Of a stretch of 64,000 nucleotides of DNA, positions 53,511-63,032 are shown piece by piece. The DNA is from Pedobacter mendelii (lineage in GTDB: Bacteria; Bacteroidota; Bacteroidia; Sphingobacteriales; Sphingobacteriaceae), in the NCBI RefSeq assembly GCF_014635725.1, contig NZ_BMDJ01000014.1, forward strand, positions 16,782 to 80,781. Direction: 5' to 3'. The notes under the pieces were generated by a model. That model did not search any database. It worked only from the letters and a program-made list of their open reading frames with translations, and had not been told where the DNA came from. Both the position numbers and the translations under genes were made by a program. The number at the start of each line of letters is the position of its first letter. Positions within the stretch are counted from its first letter, which is position 1.

Positions 53511-55949
53511 ATGAAAAAATATTTGATCATCTCTTTATTTGCTCTCATTTTCCAGAATGCCTACGCACAGTTACCAGGAAAAAATGAATCTAATGGTCAG
53601 ATTCTTCTTCCTAACGGATGGAAGTTAAGTCCGGCCGGCCATTCTCTCCAAGTTGGAGACCTACCGCTGAATATGCAGGTAAGCTCTTCAGGTAGGTTTA
53701 TAGCTGTTACCAATAACGGACAGAGTACTCAGTCCGTACAACTTATTGATGCAAAAACTGAAAAAATTCTTGATGAGAAAATAATAAAAAAATCATGGTA
53801 TGGTTTGGCTTTCAGTAAAGATGAAAAGCATCTGTATGTTTCAGGAGGAAATGATAATATTATCTTAAATTTCAGTATTGTTGGTAATAAACTTACAGAA
53901 AGTGATACGCTAAAGCTAGGTGACGTTTGGCCTAAAGGCAAGGTTAGTCCTGCCGGAATTGTGGTGAATAAAGTAAATACTAAAGTTTTTACAGTAACTA
54001 AAGAAGACAGTTGTCTTTACATTATTAATCCGGTAGAAAAAAGGATAATTAAAAAGATTCAGCTGCCTGCAATAGCTTATAGCTGTACTTTATCTCCTGA
54101 TGAAGCTAAATTATATATTTCACTATGGGGTGGACGAGCAGTGGCTTTGGTTGATGTTGAGGAAGGAAAAATATCAGGCTTAATTCCTGTTGGAGACCAT
54201 CCAAATGAATTACTATTGAACAAGAAAGGGAATTATCTTTTTGTAGCCAATGCTAATGATAACACGGTTTCTGTTATCAATACAGCGACAAATAAGGTTA
54301 TCGAAACAATTGCTACTACGCTTTATGCAACGCAATTAACAGGTTCTACAACAAATGGTCTTGCACTAAGCGGTAATGAAAAGAGCCTTTACATAGCCAA
54401 TGCTGATAATAATTGCCTTGCAGTTTTTGATGTAAGCAAACCAGGAAGTAGTCAAAGTCAGGGTTTTATTCCTGTAGGTTGGTATCCGACAAATGTTAAA
54501 GTAATAGGTTCAAGAATTCTGGTAACCAATGGTAAAGGCAATACCTCTCTGGCAAATCCGCAGGGTCCTCAGCCAATTTCAAAGGCTGATAACAGTGGCT
54601 ATCAAATGGGTAGTACAGCTAATAATAAGCTTCAATATATTGCAGGATTATTTAAGGGTTCTTTATCCTTCATTGAAATGCCAAAGCCAGAACAGTTGAA
54701 GATTTATACTGCACAGGTTTATGCGAATACGCCATTTACAGATAAAAAAACAGTTACTGCCGACGGAGAAGAAGGTAACCCTATACCACGCAAACAGGGG
54801 GAGAAGTCTCCAATAAAGCATGTATTTTACATCATAAAAGAAAATCGTACCTACGATCAGGTACTGGGTGATATGCCTAAAGGTAATGGCGATTCAAGTT
54901 TAACCCTTTTCGGGAAACGAATTACACCTAACCAACATGCATTTGCTCAAAATTATGTACTGCTGGATAATTTTTATGTTGATGCAGAGGTAAGTGCGGA
55001 TGGGCACAATTGGAGTATGGCTGCTTATGCAACCGACGTGGTAGAAAAAACATGGCCAACAAGTTATGGCGCAAGAGGTGGAACTACAAACTACGAAGGC
55101 GGTAGACCTGTAACTTATCCAAAAGGAGGTTTTATTTGGGATTATTGCCAGCGTGCAGGAATTTCTTACAGAAGCTACGGTGAATTTGGCGATTATGGAA
55201 AGGCCAATATTAAATCTCTCCAAGGAAATATGTGTCCAAATTCTCCAGGGTTTGATATGGACATTACAGACCAGGTTAGGGCAGATGCATGGATTCATGA
55301 TTTTGATTCATTATTGGTTGCAGGCAAGGTTCCGCAATTCAGTACTTTAAGGGTTTCAAACGACCATACAAGTGGGCAAAAAAAAGGTAAAGTATCTCCT
55401 CAATCGGCTGTTGCAGATAATGACTTGGCTGTAGGAAGAATATTAGATAAACTCTCTCATAGTAATATATGGAAAGAATCGGTTGTATTTATACTTGAAG
55501 ATGATGCACAAAATGGACCCGACCACGTAGATGCGCATCGTTCTCCGGCATATGTCTTAGGTCCGTATGTTAAAAGAAATGCAGTAATACACACCATGTA
55601 TTCTACTTCAGGTTTTTTAAGAACTATGGAACTTATATTGGGTTTACCGCCAATGAGCCAATACGACGCGGCCGCTATGCCTTTATTTGAATGCTTTACT
55701 AATAAACCAGATTTTACACCTTATAATACAATTCAACCCTTAATAAACCTTGATAACAGAAATGTAGCACTTAATGAAAGCAGTAGACGATCCGAACTTT
55801 TTAATTTTGCGAAAGAAGATTCTGCTCCAGATTTAGATTTAAATGAAGTTATATGGAAATCTGTTAAGGGCGAAAAGTCGATAATGCCTGCCCCAAAAAG
55901 AAGTGCATTTGTAATTCTTGAAAAGAAAAAGAAAGATGATGACGATTAA
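53511..55949 (+). CDS. Secreted YncE-like propeller plus phosphoesterase
   Basis: The 812-residue exported protein has a signal peptide ending near residue 19 (FQNAYAQ). Residues 30-390 form a YVTN/YncE beta-propeller with repeats such as GNYLFVANANDNTVSVINTA. Residues 430-740 are an alkaline-phosphatase-superfamily phosphoesterase (PF04185 type): VFYIIKENRTYDQVLGDM, DAEVSADGHNWSMAAYATD, LEDDAQNGPDHVDAHRSP, with metal-binding Asp/His sets. The C-terminus is acidic and lysine rich (KKKKDDDD). Related proteins are listed as bifunctional YncE/alkaline phosphatase; the natural substrate is not known. A -7-like TAAATTTG lies at 53460. Confidence 0.88.
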   Translation: MKKYLIISLFALIFQNAYAQLPGKNESNGQILLPNGWKLSPAGHSLQVGDLPLNMQVSSSGRFIAVTNNGQSTQSVQLIDAKTEKILDEKIIKKSWYGLAFSKDEKHLYVSGGNDNIILNFSIVGNKLTESDTLKLGDVWPKGKVSPAGIVVNKVNTKVFTVTKEDSCLYIINPVEKRIIKKIQLPAIAYSCTLSPDEAKLYISLWGGRAVALVDVEEGKISGLIPVGDHPNELLLNKKGNYLFVANANDNTVSVINTATNKVIETIATTLYATQLTGSTTNGLALSGNEKSLYIANADNNCLAVFDVSKPGSSQSQGFIPVGWYPTNVKVIGSRILVTNGKGNTSLANPQGPQPISKADNSGYQMGSTANNKLQYIAGLFKGSLSFIEMPKPEQLKIYTAQVYANTPFTDKKTVTADGEEGNPIPRKQGEKSPIKHVFYIIKENRTYDQVLGDMPKGNGDSSLTLFGKRITPNQHAFAQNYVLLDNFYVDAEVSADGHNWSMAAYATDVVEKTWPTSYGARGGTTNYEGGRPVTYPKGGFIWDYCQRAGISYRSYGEFGDYGKANIKSLQGNMCPNSPGFDMDITDQVRADAWIHDFDSLLVAGKVPQFSTLRVSNDHTSGQKKGKVSPQSAVADNDLAVGRILDKLSHSNIWKESVVFILEDDAQNGPDHVDAHRSPAYVLGPYVKRNAVIHTMYSTSGFLRTMELILGLPPMSQYDAAAMPLFECFTNKPDFTPYNTIQPLINLDNRNVALNESSRRSELFNFAKEDSAPDLDLNEVIWKSVKGEKSIMPAPKRSAFVILEKKKKDDDD

Positions 55950-56483
55950 ATCAATTTAAGCGTAAGCGAATTAATAACATTACCTTAATTCGTAAAGTCA
56001 CAATGACCAAGATTTATCTGAAAATTGGTTTTGGATAAAGTTTATCAGATTTACTTTTACTATAAGCCTGAGTTGGATTATTAAAAAGCCTTTTAGAATA
56101 TAATTGAGAGCATTTTATAAATTTATACAGTTTGTAAGCGCTGCCGCGATTCTATCGATAGGTGTTGTTTATCACTGTTTATTAGTTTTATGGACCTATC
56201 ATGGAACATTTTTTATTGTAATCATTGTATTATTTTAAGCCTTTATAACTACTTTAATTATAAATAACATAAATGCTTTCGAAGATTGCTATTCTAATTC
56301 TTGCTTATCCAATATAGTTTAAACTCCATTAATGTCGTTTTGATAATTAGTACACCATAATGATAAGGTTATTTTTATGTGATATAGTTTAATAAATTCT
56401 TAAACATCTGATATACAGTTGTTTGTTTTAATGCTTATTCTGTTGGAATAATTTTGGCATGGTGCTTTATAAAAAAGCAAAAA
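55950..56483. other. 534-bp sparse region
   Basis: This is AT-rich spacer with one weak hydrophobic micropeptide frame (listed separately). No terminator with a T tract and no promoter of good quality were found. Confidence 0.5.
56104..56238 (+). CDS. Possible 44-aa membrane micropeptide
   Basis: A TTG-started frame encodes two short hydrophobic stretches (VSAAAILSIGVVYHCLLVLW and FFIVIIVLF) with a basic start. It is the only frame of this kind in the spacer but uses a rare start codon and no ribosome site. It may be chance. Confidence 0.25.
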   Translation: MRAFYKFIQFVSAAAILSIGVVYHCLLVLWTYHGTFFIVIIVLF

Positions 56484-56720
56484 ATGGAACGAATTAGAAC
56501 AATTGAAGAGAAAAAGAAAATAGTCAGGCGTAATCAAAAGATAAAGCCCTTTCACTGTTTAATTCTTTTTTACTTCTCTATTATTACTCTAGCTCTCTCT
56601 GCCAGAACCTTTAACCTTTCGCTATTAAATATTTTACTAGCCATAATAATTCTACTTATTGGAGCCCTATGTGTTTTTCTTATTATTAAGGCTAAAAATT
56701 CTTACAGGAAAATCTATTAA
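56484..56720 (+). CDS. Small membrane protein, 78 aa
   Basis: I take ATG 56484 (MERIRTIEEKKKIVRRNQKI) as start; an ATG ten codons earlier gives an unlikely extension. A strongly basic N-terminus is followed by two helices (FHCLILFYFSIITLALSA and LLNILLAIIILLIGALCVFL) and a basic tail. This resembles the many two-helix inner-membrane proteins with the positive ends inside. Function is unknown. A single gene. Confidence 0.6.
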   Translation: MERIRTIEEKKKIVRRNQKIKPFHCLILFYFSIITLALSARTFNLSLLNILLAIIILLIGALCVFLIIKAKNSYRKIY

Positions 56721-56853
56721 TTCTAAAGTTCAAATAACAACAATAATAAGAGCTTTTGTTAATTGCATTTTATGAATTTATACCAAAATTTCTTGTAAGT
56801 TTTATAATGGATTTTTGTATTTAGGAGCCGCCATCTTAGGTTGATGAAGTATT

Positions 56854-57969
56854 TCATTTCCTGACAAACATGTCCAATGTCCGCCTCAAAGAGACCGGAT
56901 CAGGGTAATTTTTCACATAACCTGCCCGAAGAATGAACTGTATCTGATCCTTTATTCCTACAGAAGTGTTCAGGCTCTGTTTTATGCTGGGTTCTTCTAA
57001 TATCTGCGTCATTGGATGAATACCTATATTTTTATCTCTCACCTTTAAAAAAAGTCTTTGCATCATTTTTCCAGTTTCAATTAGCGCACCAACCGAATCC
57101 TCTTTGCTTGAGATCAAAAACCAGCCTGCAGATGAAGCGACCTGCTTTTCTACCTGAGCAATGCCCCTGTCTCTAAAACTTTTTGACATAACATTCTCCC
57201 GGTCATAAAAATTCCTAACCATCCAACCCGGAATACCATCAATTTCCATACTACCAGTAGTCAGTCCGTCAAGCTTTTTCTTAGCATCTTTTGAGGAAAA
57301 GCGGATCCAGTTAGAAAGTTCATTCTGAGCAGCATTTCGGTAAGATTGGATTCTGTTAGCTTCAATAGTTTGTTCATTAAGGTATCCATATTCTCTTGAA
57401 GAAGCAGAAATGAAATGAATCATATCAGGATCTTCACTAATTAAATCTCTTAAATCCTCTTTTTTTATTGCATCAACTAGCATATTCGATCGCACGGTTC
57501 TGCGCTGTCTTATTGTTTCTGTATCGAAGCTAAAAATCTTACCCGATTTAATTAGTTTAACCTCCATCATTTCCTCATCTTGGTTGGTTGTAGCCATTAG
57601 CTTGAAATTGGGTTTATATCCAATGCTATCTGCTGCATACGTTAAGTTTTGTAAGAAAGCACCAATTGATAATACCGTTTCGCGCTGCGATGGATCAACA
57701 GCTGGTAGCCATCTTTTTTTATCATTGCAAATAATCCAGTGATAAGGTGCTAAGCTTTTAATGAACCAGGGTTGCGTATTGTGACCACTGGGTGCCAAAG
57801 AGGCAAGGGATAAAATCTTTATTTCATCTGCTTTCAATCTAGTTTTATTGTTTTGCTTTGTGTCAGAATCCGATCTTTCGAAGTTTTGCATATCACTTAG
57901 CATATAGCCTGTAACCCCGACAATTACAATAGTTGCACCCGAGCCTGCTAAAAATTTTCTTCTATTCAT
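56854..57969 (-). CDS. Acg-like nitroreductase-family protein with Tat-type leader
   Basis: The 371-residue protein starts MNRRKFLAGSGATIVIVGVT, an RR-containing Tat-like signal. The rest is a nitroreductase-fold duplication of the Acg family: SLAPSGHNTQPWFIKS, RRTVRSNMLVDAIK, YGYLNEQTIEANR and a C-terminal IQFILRAGYVKNY. Mycobacterial Acg is a dormancy protein that binds FMN and is induced by hypoxia, but enzyme activity is not shown. Its position at one end of the phosphoketolase/BON/cupin stress cluster fits such a role. Confidence 0.75.
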   Translation of the reverse strand: MNRRKFLAGSGATIVIVGVTGYMLSDMQNFERSDSDTKQNNKTRLKADEIKILSLASLAPSGHNTQPWFIKSLAPYHWIICNDKKRWLPAVDPSQRETVLSIGAFLQNLTYAADSIGYKPNFKLMATTNQDEEMMEVKLIKSGKIFSFDTETIRQRRTVRSNMLVDAIKKEDLRDLISEDPDMIHFISASSREYGYLNEQTIEANRIQSYRNAAQNELSNWIRFSSKDAKKKLDGLTTGSMEIDGIPGWMVRNFYDRENVMSKSFRDRGIAQVEKQVASSAGWFLISSKEDSVGALIETGKMMQRLFLKVRDKNIGIHPMTQILEEPSIKQSLNTSVGIKDQIQFILRAGYVKNYPDPVSLRRTLDMFVRK

Positions 57970-58091
57970 CGTTTAGTTTATTAATTAGTGGAGTTTCATT
58001 TTTCTATTTCAAAATTATAGTGTCCAATATTTGCCATTATGTTGCATTTTGTCCCATGATTAATCGCCTTTTTGCACTAATATTATTCTCT

Positions 58092-58536
58092 TCATTTTTT
58101 TTTACAGATAGCAAGGGCAGTTTGTTGGAGTGCCCGTCCAAATGAGAATGTTAATATCCAAGGTGGGTTGTTTTCTTTAATCTGCTTCATTGCATTCAAT
58201 CTTGTAGAAGCTTTCTGTCGAGCCAGTCACGTTGACAGAAATGTAATACCCTGAACAGCTGCCGAAACGCGATCCATTTAGCACATGATAGTTTCCTCTT
58301 CGATTTTTTCTGCATCCTTCCTTTCGCGGGAATCCTGACCTGGTAATATCATATTTGGTTTACCGTAGTTAGCAAGTCCCTGGTTACCTAGTAATATTTT
58401 TTTTGGAAAAATGATCACCGAGCATCAACACTTCTGGTTCAACAATAGGCACTAGATTACATCGCCGACAAATTGCAGCATATCTGGCAAGTGCATTTGC
58501 GCTTGAGAGGATATAATTTCTTATTGGAATTTCTTT
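58092..58536 (-). pseudogene. Decayed class I fructose-bisphosphate aldolase gene
   Basis: The minus strand carries, in order, ANALARYAAICRRCNLVPIV with EPEVLM; then, after a stop and frame changes, KPNMILPGQDS with EEETIMC; then VSAAVQGITFLST and RLNAMKQIKENNPPWILTFS, followed by FGRALQQTALAI and a stop at 58092. This is the C-terminal half of class I aldolase (consensus ARYAxICQxxGLVPIVEPEV, KPNMVxPG, PAAVPGIxFLSGGQ, SYGRALQ). At least two in-frame stops, a frameshift and loss of the N-terminal half mark it as dead. It starts about 18 bases after the phosphoketolase stop. Confidence 0.82.
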
Positions 58537-58554
58537 ACTAATGGATATTAAAAT

Positions 58555-60939
58555 TTAAGGGTTAATGTTCCATTTCCATTCCAGTATTTCGGGCATGTCT
58601 TTTCCATATCGGTTTACATAGTGTTTATGTTCAATGAGCTTGTCTTTTAGCTGCTGTTTTAAATAAGCCCCTTTACTGCCCAGATTGGGCACTCGATCTA
58701 TTACATCGATAACCAAATGGAAACGATCGATCTCGTTTTGTACCCTCAGGTCGAAAGGTGTTGTAATGGTTCCCTCTTCCTTATATCCCCGTACATGTAG
58801 ATTACGGTTGGCTCTTCGGTAGCTGATGCGGTGTACCAGCCATGGGTAGCCATGAAAGTTAAAAATAATGTGTTTATCTCTTGTAAATATTGAATCGTAG
58901 TCTACTTCACTAAGTCCATGCGGATGCTCGGAACTCGACTGCATTTTCATTAAATCGACTACGTTAACGACTCTAATCTTAAGTTTAGGAAGATGTTCCC
59001 TTAATATCGAAACTGCCGCCAGAAGCTCCAATGTTACCGTATCACCGCAACTGGCCATAATTATATCCGGTTCCGAGTCTTTGTCATTACTAGCCCATTG
59101 CCAAATACCAATACCTTCGGTACAATGTGTTTCAGCCTCTCGCATATTCAGCCATTGGGGCAATGCATGTTTTCCTGCAACAACAACATTTACATAATGC
59201 TTTGTGCGAAGGCAGTGATCGAAAACGGAAAGCAGGCAGTTTGCATCCGGCGGTAAGTAAACCCTTACAACATCGGCTTTTTTACTGATTACATGATCCA
59301 AAAACCCTGGATCTTGATGGGTAAATCCATTGTGGTCTTGCTGCCAGACATGTGAAGCCAAGAGGTAATTCAATGAGGCAATATTTCGCCTCCAGGGAAG
59401 TTCTCTGGTAACCTTTAACCATTTGGCATGCTGGCTGAACATAGAATCCACAATTCGAATAAAGGCCTCATAGCTGTTAAATATTCCATGCCTTCCGGTG
59501 AGTAGGTAACCTTCCAGCCAACCCTCGCATTGGTGCTCGCTAAGTTGTGCATCAAGAATACGTCCAGAAGGTGAAAGAAATTCATCGTTATCTTGCGTTT
59601 CGGCATCCCATTGGCGGTTACTTACCTGAAAAACTGCACCTAAAAGATTGGATAGCGTTTCGTCGGGGCCAAATATCCGGAAATTGGTTTTGTTGAGCCT
59701 GATAATTTCACTCAGGAATTTTGCTAATATCATCGTATCCTGTCCCTGAACTGATCCAGGAGATGGCACTTCAATTGAGAACTCACGGAAATCCGGCATT
59801 ATCAGGGCTTCAAGCAATAGTCCTCCATTGGTGTGGGGATTGGAACCCATACGGCTGTTGCCTTTAGGAGCAAGCGCTGCAAGTTCTTCAATAAGCCTGC
59901 CTTCCTCATCAAAAAGCTCTTCGGCCCTGTAACTTTTCATCCATTTTTCTAGTAGAACAACATTTTGCGGATGTTTTTCATCCACCAGAATTGGAACCTG
60001 ATGAGAACGGAAGGTACCTTCGTTCTGTAGGCCATCGACGGTTTTTGGTCCTGTCCATCCTTTTGGAGAACGAAGAACTATCATCGGCCAGCGTGGTCTG
60101 CTGTTATCTGCTGTTATTCTGGCATGCTCCTGAAGGCTGCGTATATCTGTTATTGCTTTTTCTGTTGCGAGCGCCATTTCCAGGTGCATTTTTTCAGGAT
60201 CTTCGCCCTCAACAAAATAAGGTTTCCATCCACAGCCCTTAAAAAACTGTTCCAGTTCTTCATGTTCTATTCGAGCCAGCAGCGTAGGATTGCTGATTTT
60301 ATAGCCATTTAGATGAAGTATCGGCAGTACCGCTCCATCGGTAATTGGGTTTAGGAATTTGTTGGAATGCCACGCGGTAGCTAAAGGACCGGTTTCTGCC
60401 TCACCATCACCTACAATACAGGCAACTATCAGATCTGGATTATCAAATACAGCACCGAAGGCATGGCTAAGCGAATAACCCAATTCGCCGCCCTCGTGAA
60501 TTGAACCAGGTGTGGTGGGCGCAACATGACTCGAAATTCCACCGGGAAAAGAAAACTGTGTGAATAATTTTTTCATCCCTTCTTCGTCCTGGCTTATATT
60601 AGGGTAAATTTCGCTATAGCTTCCTTCAAGGTAAGTGTTCGCAACAAGCGCAGGACCGCCATGCCCCGGACCAGAAATGTAAAACATATTTAGATCAAAT
60701 TTTTTAATCACTCTATTCAGGTGTACATAGATGAAGTTCTGTCCTGGAGTGGTTCCCCAGTGACCCACAACAATAGGTTTGATATGTGATAATAGGAGCT
60801 TTTCTCTAAGCATTGCATTCTCATACAGATAGATTTGTCCGACAGAGAGATAGTTCGCCGCTCGCCAGTACGCATCCATTTTGTTTAAAAGTTCTGGCGA
60901 GATTTGCTCAACCTCTTTACTTATCAATAGTTCTTCCAT
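58555..60939 (-). CDS. xfp: Xylulose-5-phosphate/fructose-6-phosphate phosphoketolase
   Basis: The 794-residue thiamine-diphosphate enzyme splits xylulose 5-phosphate (and often fructose 6-phosphate) into acetyl phosphate and an aldose phosphate. It shows XFP_N (MDAYWRAANYLSVGQIYLYE), PGHGGPALVANTYLEGSYSE, the thiamine motif GDGEAETGPLATAWHSNKFL, and PRWPMIVLRSPKGWTGPK with SNPHTNGG. The central and C-terminal domains carry GYLLTGRHGIFNSYEAF and HQDPGFLDHVI. Length is normal. An aldolase remnant lies directly behind it. The GC-richer bases here contrast with most of the window. Confidence 0.96.
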   Translation of the reverse strand: MEELLISKEVEQISPELLNKMDAYWRAANYLSVGQIYLYENAMLREKLLLSHIKPIVVGHWGTTPGQNFIYVHLNRVIKKFDLNMFYISGPGHGGPALVANTYLEGSYSEIYPNISQDEEGMKKLFTQFSFPGGISSHVAPTTPGSIHEGGELGYSLSHAFGAVFDNPDLIVACIVGDGEAETGPLATAWHSNKFLNPITDGAVLPILHLNGYKISNPTLLARIEHEELEQFFKGCGWKPYFVEGEDPEKMHLEMALATEKAITDIRSLQEHARITADNSRPRWPMIVLRSPKGWTGPKTVDGLQNEGTFRSHQVPILVDEKHPQNVVLLEKWMKSYRAEELFDEEGRLIEELAALAPKGNSRMGSNPHTNGGLLLEALIMPDFREFSIEVPSPGSVQGQDTMILAKFLSEIIRLNKTNFRIFGPDETLSNLLGAVFQVSNRQWDAETQDNDEFLSPSGRILDAQLSEHQCEGWLEGYLLTGRHGIFNSYEAFIRIVDSMFSQHAKWLKVTRELPWRRNIASLNYLLASHVWQQDHNGFTHQDPGFLDHVISKKADVVRVYLPPDANCLLSVFDHCLRTKHYVNVVVAGKHALPQWLNMREAETHCTEGIGIWQWASNDKDSEPDIIMASCGDTVTLELLAAVSILREHLPKLKIRVVNVVDLMKMQSSSEHPHGLSEVDYDSIFTRDKHIIFNFHGYPWLVHRISYRRANRNLHVRGYKEEGTITTPFDLRVQNEIDRFHLVIDVIDRVPNLGSKGAYLKQQLKDKLIEHKHYVNRYGKDMPEILEWKWNINP

Positions 60940-61362
60940 TACATGTATATTTTTTAGTTAGCTTATCTCTATGTACTTGTTAAGTAATCAGATTTACATT
61001 AATAATTGGTTTCAAAACAGGTAGATGATGGTAGAGGCCAAAACGATGATAAGGTATTGAGTGTTAATTATAAAATTATTCAACTATTCTGTGTATTTGA
61101 TAAGATAAAGATGACCATTTTGTAGGCTTAATAGTTTGCACAAATGGAGCTTAAAGTTGCATAATTCACATATTTATAATCATATTGCTTCGATTGAGTA
61201 TTACTTCAATGCTTTTCTTTAGTGGAAATATTAGTGATTTAAAAATTTTCTAAAGCTGTAGGCATGTGAATTGTATAAGGATTTTATCGAAATATATAAC
61301 AACTAAGAGCAGTAATGAGCAAACTTTGATGCGTGAAATAATTCACCATAAAATCATCAGAG
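60940..61362. other. 423-bp divergent region, phosphoketolase/BON gene
   Basis: No gene is seen. It must hold the promoters for phosphoketolase (minus) and the BON gene (plus). I do not see a good TTTG/TAnnTTTG pair or a strong repeat. Confidence 0.55.
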
Positions 61363-62034
61363 ATGAAAAGTAATGAAAGCTTACAGAAAGACGTTCAGGA
61401 GGCCATTAAATGGGAACCACTTTTGAATGCAGCAGAGATAGGAGTAATCGCAAAAGACGGGGTTGTGACTCTGACCGGAACTGTAGATAGTTATATTAAA
61501 AAAACAGAAGCTGAAGATGCAGCAAAAAAAGTTAGCGGCGTTTCTGCCGTGGTTGAAAAGATCGAAGTTAAATTCGGCGACTGGGGTATCAAGGAAGATG
61601 GTGACATAGCCAGAGAAGTATTAAATGCATTGAAATGGAGCTGGCAGGTACCTAGCGACAAAATCGAGGTTAAAGTAGAAAAAGGTTGGGTAACTCTTGA
61701 GGGCGAACTGAGTTGGAACTACCAGAAAGATGCAGCAAAAACTGCCATAAAAAATCTGCTTGGCGTAAAAGGGGTAATCAATAGCATCAAAATTGCCTCT
61801 GATGTAAAAGATGCCGTTGAAAAAGCGGATATCGAAAAAGCCATCGCCCGTAACTGGTCTATTAATGATCAGGATATCCATGTTAAGGTGGCGGGAAACC
61901 GCGTAACCCTAAGTGGCGAGGTAAGTTCATTATTCCAAAAAGATGAAGCACAGCGCATTGCATGGAATGCACCAGGCGTTTGGTTCGTAGATAATGAAAT
62001 TTCAGTGCAGTATGATTATTTAATGATGGACTAA
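61363..62034 (+). CDS. Three-BON-domain protein, OsmY-like
   Basis: The 223-residue protein has three tandem BON domains (about residues 6-72, 80-148 and 153-220). Each shows the pattern of a helix, then VxVKxGxVTLxGxV and a KDxAxxxAxxxxGVxxVxNxI-like segment, for example VIAKDGVVTLTGTV, VKVEKGWVTLEGEL and VKVAGNRVTLSGEV. BON domains bind lipid membranes; OsmY is an osmotically induced periplasmic member. This copy lacks a signal peptide, so it is probably cytosolic. It is followed by a very strong terminator. Confidence 0.92.
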   Translation: MKSNESLQKDVQEAIKWEPLLNAAEIGVIAKDGVVTLTGTVDSYIKKTEAEDAAKKVSGVSAVVEKIEVKFGDWGIKEDGDIAREVLNALKWSWQVPSDKIEVKVEKGWVTLEGELSWNYQKDAAKTAIKNLLGVKGVINSIKIASDVKDAVEKADIEKAIARNWSINDQDIHVKVAGNRVTLSGEVSSLFQKDEAQRIAWNAPGVWFVDNEISVQYDYLMMD

Positions 62035-62072
62035 AAATATGAGGGGAGCTAGTGCTCCCCTCATATTTTTTT
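62035..62072 (+). terminator. Strong terminator after the BON gene
   Basis: AAATATGAGGGGAGC pairs perfectly with GCTCCCCTCATATTT around a TAGT loop and is followed by TTTT. It begins at the BON stop codon. Confidence 0.92.
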
Positions 62073-62157
62073 GATTTCCTGGATTCATTTCATTACTTTA
62101 ACTGTTTATAAATCAGTTTTATGGCTAAAAATAGGATGAAGAATTAAAATTTACAGA

Positions 62158-62547
62158 TCAATTTACTCCCACTTTGAAATAGCTACTTACGAAAGCATGC
62201 TGCTGGTTTTTGGTCATTTTGTCTGCCGGCCTGATCTCTACTTTTATTTTAGAAAACTGGTGATTATCCTTAAAGGTATTGTACAGCTCGGTTTTAGCTT
62301 CAGTAGGGCCAAAGAGTAGCACTTCATCATATTTCCTGATGAGGTCAGCTAATTCCCTAAAGTAATCTGCCTGCTCCCCCTTTTCCTTGGTATGCATTGT
62401 GCTTTCCCCACGTGTTAATGCTTCTTCTTTAGCCTTGCTGGTAAAGTTGCATTCAATTGTTCTTGTCAGTATTGGACTCGCTGGGTAGTCCATTAGATTG
62501 GCTACTGAATGATCCATCCATATGCCTATTTTTTTCTTTTTTATCAT
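62158..62547 (-). CDS. Hypothetical 129-aa protein, release-factor-like fold suspected
   Basis: ATG 62547 gives MIKKKKIGIWMDHSVANLMD; an in-frame TTG 30 bases earlier is a less likely start. The opening IGIWMDHS, a central acidic helix (YFRELADLIRKYDEVLLFGP) and the end VEIRPADKMTKNQQHAFVSS resemble the small archaeo-eukaryotic release-factor-like or host-attachment proteins of bacterial stress clusters, but this is inference from memory. No signal peptide. It is the first of several minus-strand genes here. Confidence 0.55.
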   Translation of the reverse strand: MIKKKKIGIWMDHSVANLMDYPASPILTRTIECNFTSKAKEEALTRGESTMHTKEKGEQADYFRELADLIRKYDEVLLFGPTEAKTELYNTFKDNHQFSKIKVEIRPADKMTKNQQHAFVSSYFKVGVN

Positions 62548-62619
62548 GTTGTTGTTTTTTAGATCGGGCAATGTCAAGACAGGGCTTTTAATACGCTTTG
62601 CCTGAGATGGTGGGTAGAA

Positions 62620-62916
62620 TTAATTCAGATTAAGTTCCAGAAAATCAGTGAGCTGTTTTTCCAGAACCTGACTGTTGTTTGCAGGAATAGTATTGTCTGT
62701 TGAAAGAATGATTTCCTTTTCAGAAACAACGATATGAAATGCTATGCCAACGATAATCTCAGGAAAGGATACGTCGATAATATCATATACACGTGCAAAT
62801 TCAACCATAACCTCCGAATCCAGTTTTTTGTTCAGGTAATCTGCAAAATTTATTTTAAGGGTTTCAAAAAGATCTTCTGCAGAAACCAACCTTATGTTTT
62901 TTATTTCAGTGCTCAT
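62620..62916 (-). CDS. Hypothetical 98-aa protein
   Basis: The 98-residue cytosolic protein is of unknown family. It has an acidic mix of helix (VSAEDLFETLKINFADYLNK) and strand (IIVGIAFHIVVSEKEIILST), and a short final helix. A 22-bp inverted repeat lies 32-53 bases upstream of the start, within reach of RNA polymerase, and could be its operator. Confidence 0.5.
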   Translation of the reverse strand: MSTEIKNIRLVSAEDLFETLKINFADYLNKKLDSEVMVEFARVYDIIDVSFPEIIVGIAFHIVVSEKEIILSTDNTIPANNSQVLEKQLTDFLELNLN

Positions 62917-62947
62917 TGGATATTAGTTTAATTTATCGGTTGAAGTT

Positions 62948-62969
62948 GCTTGCTACAGTTGTAGCAAGC
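62948..62969. promoter_or_regulatory. Perfect 22-bp inverted repeat, operator-like
   Basis: GCTTGCTACA and TGTAGCAAGC face each other across GT. The two-base centre makes an RNA hairpin poor, so a DNA operator is more likely. The core TACAGTTGTA closely matches the palindrome at 63870. Confidence 0.5.
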
Positions 62970-63032
62970 ATTTGGATTTTTTACTTCTTTGCCTTTATTC
63001 GGGAAGCAAAACTAGGATTGTGTTTCTCCAAC

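Noticed and set aside
57933..58145. 70-aa plus-strand frame
   Set aside because: It is antisense to the nitroreductase start and aldolase remnant.
60124..60312. 62-aa plus-strand frame in phosphoketolase
   Set aside because: It is a shadow of the intact xfp gene.
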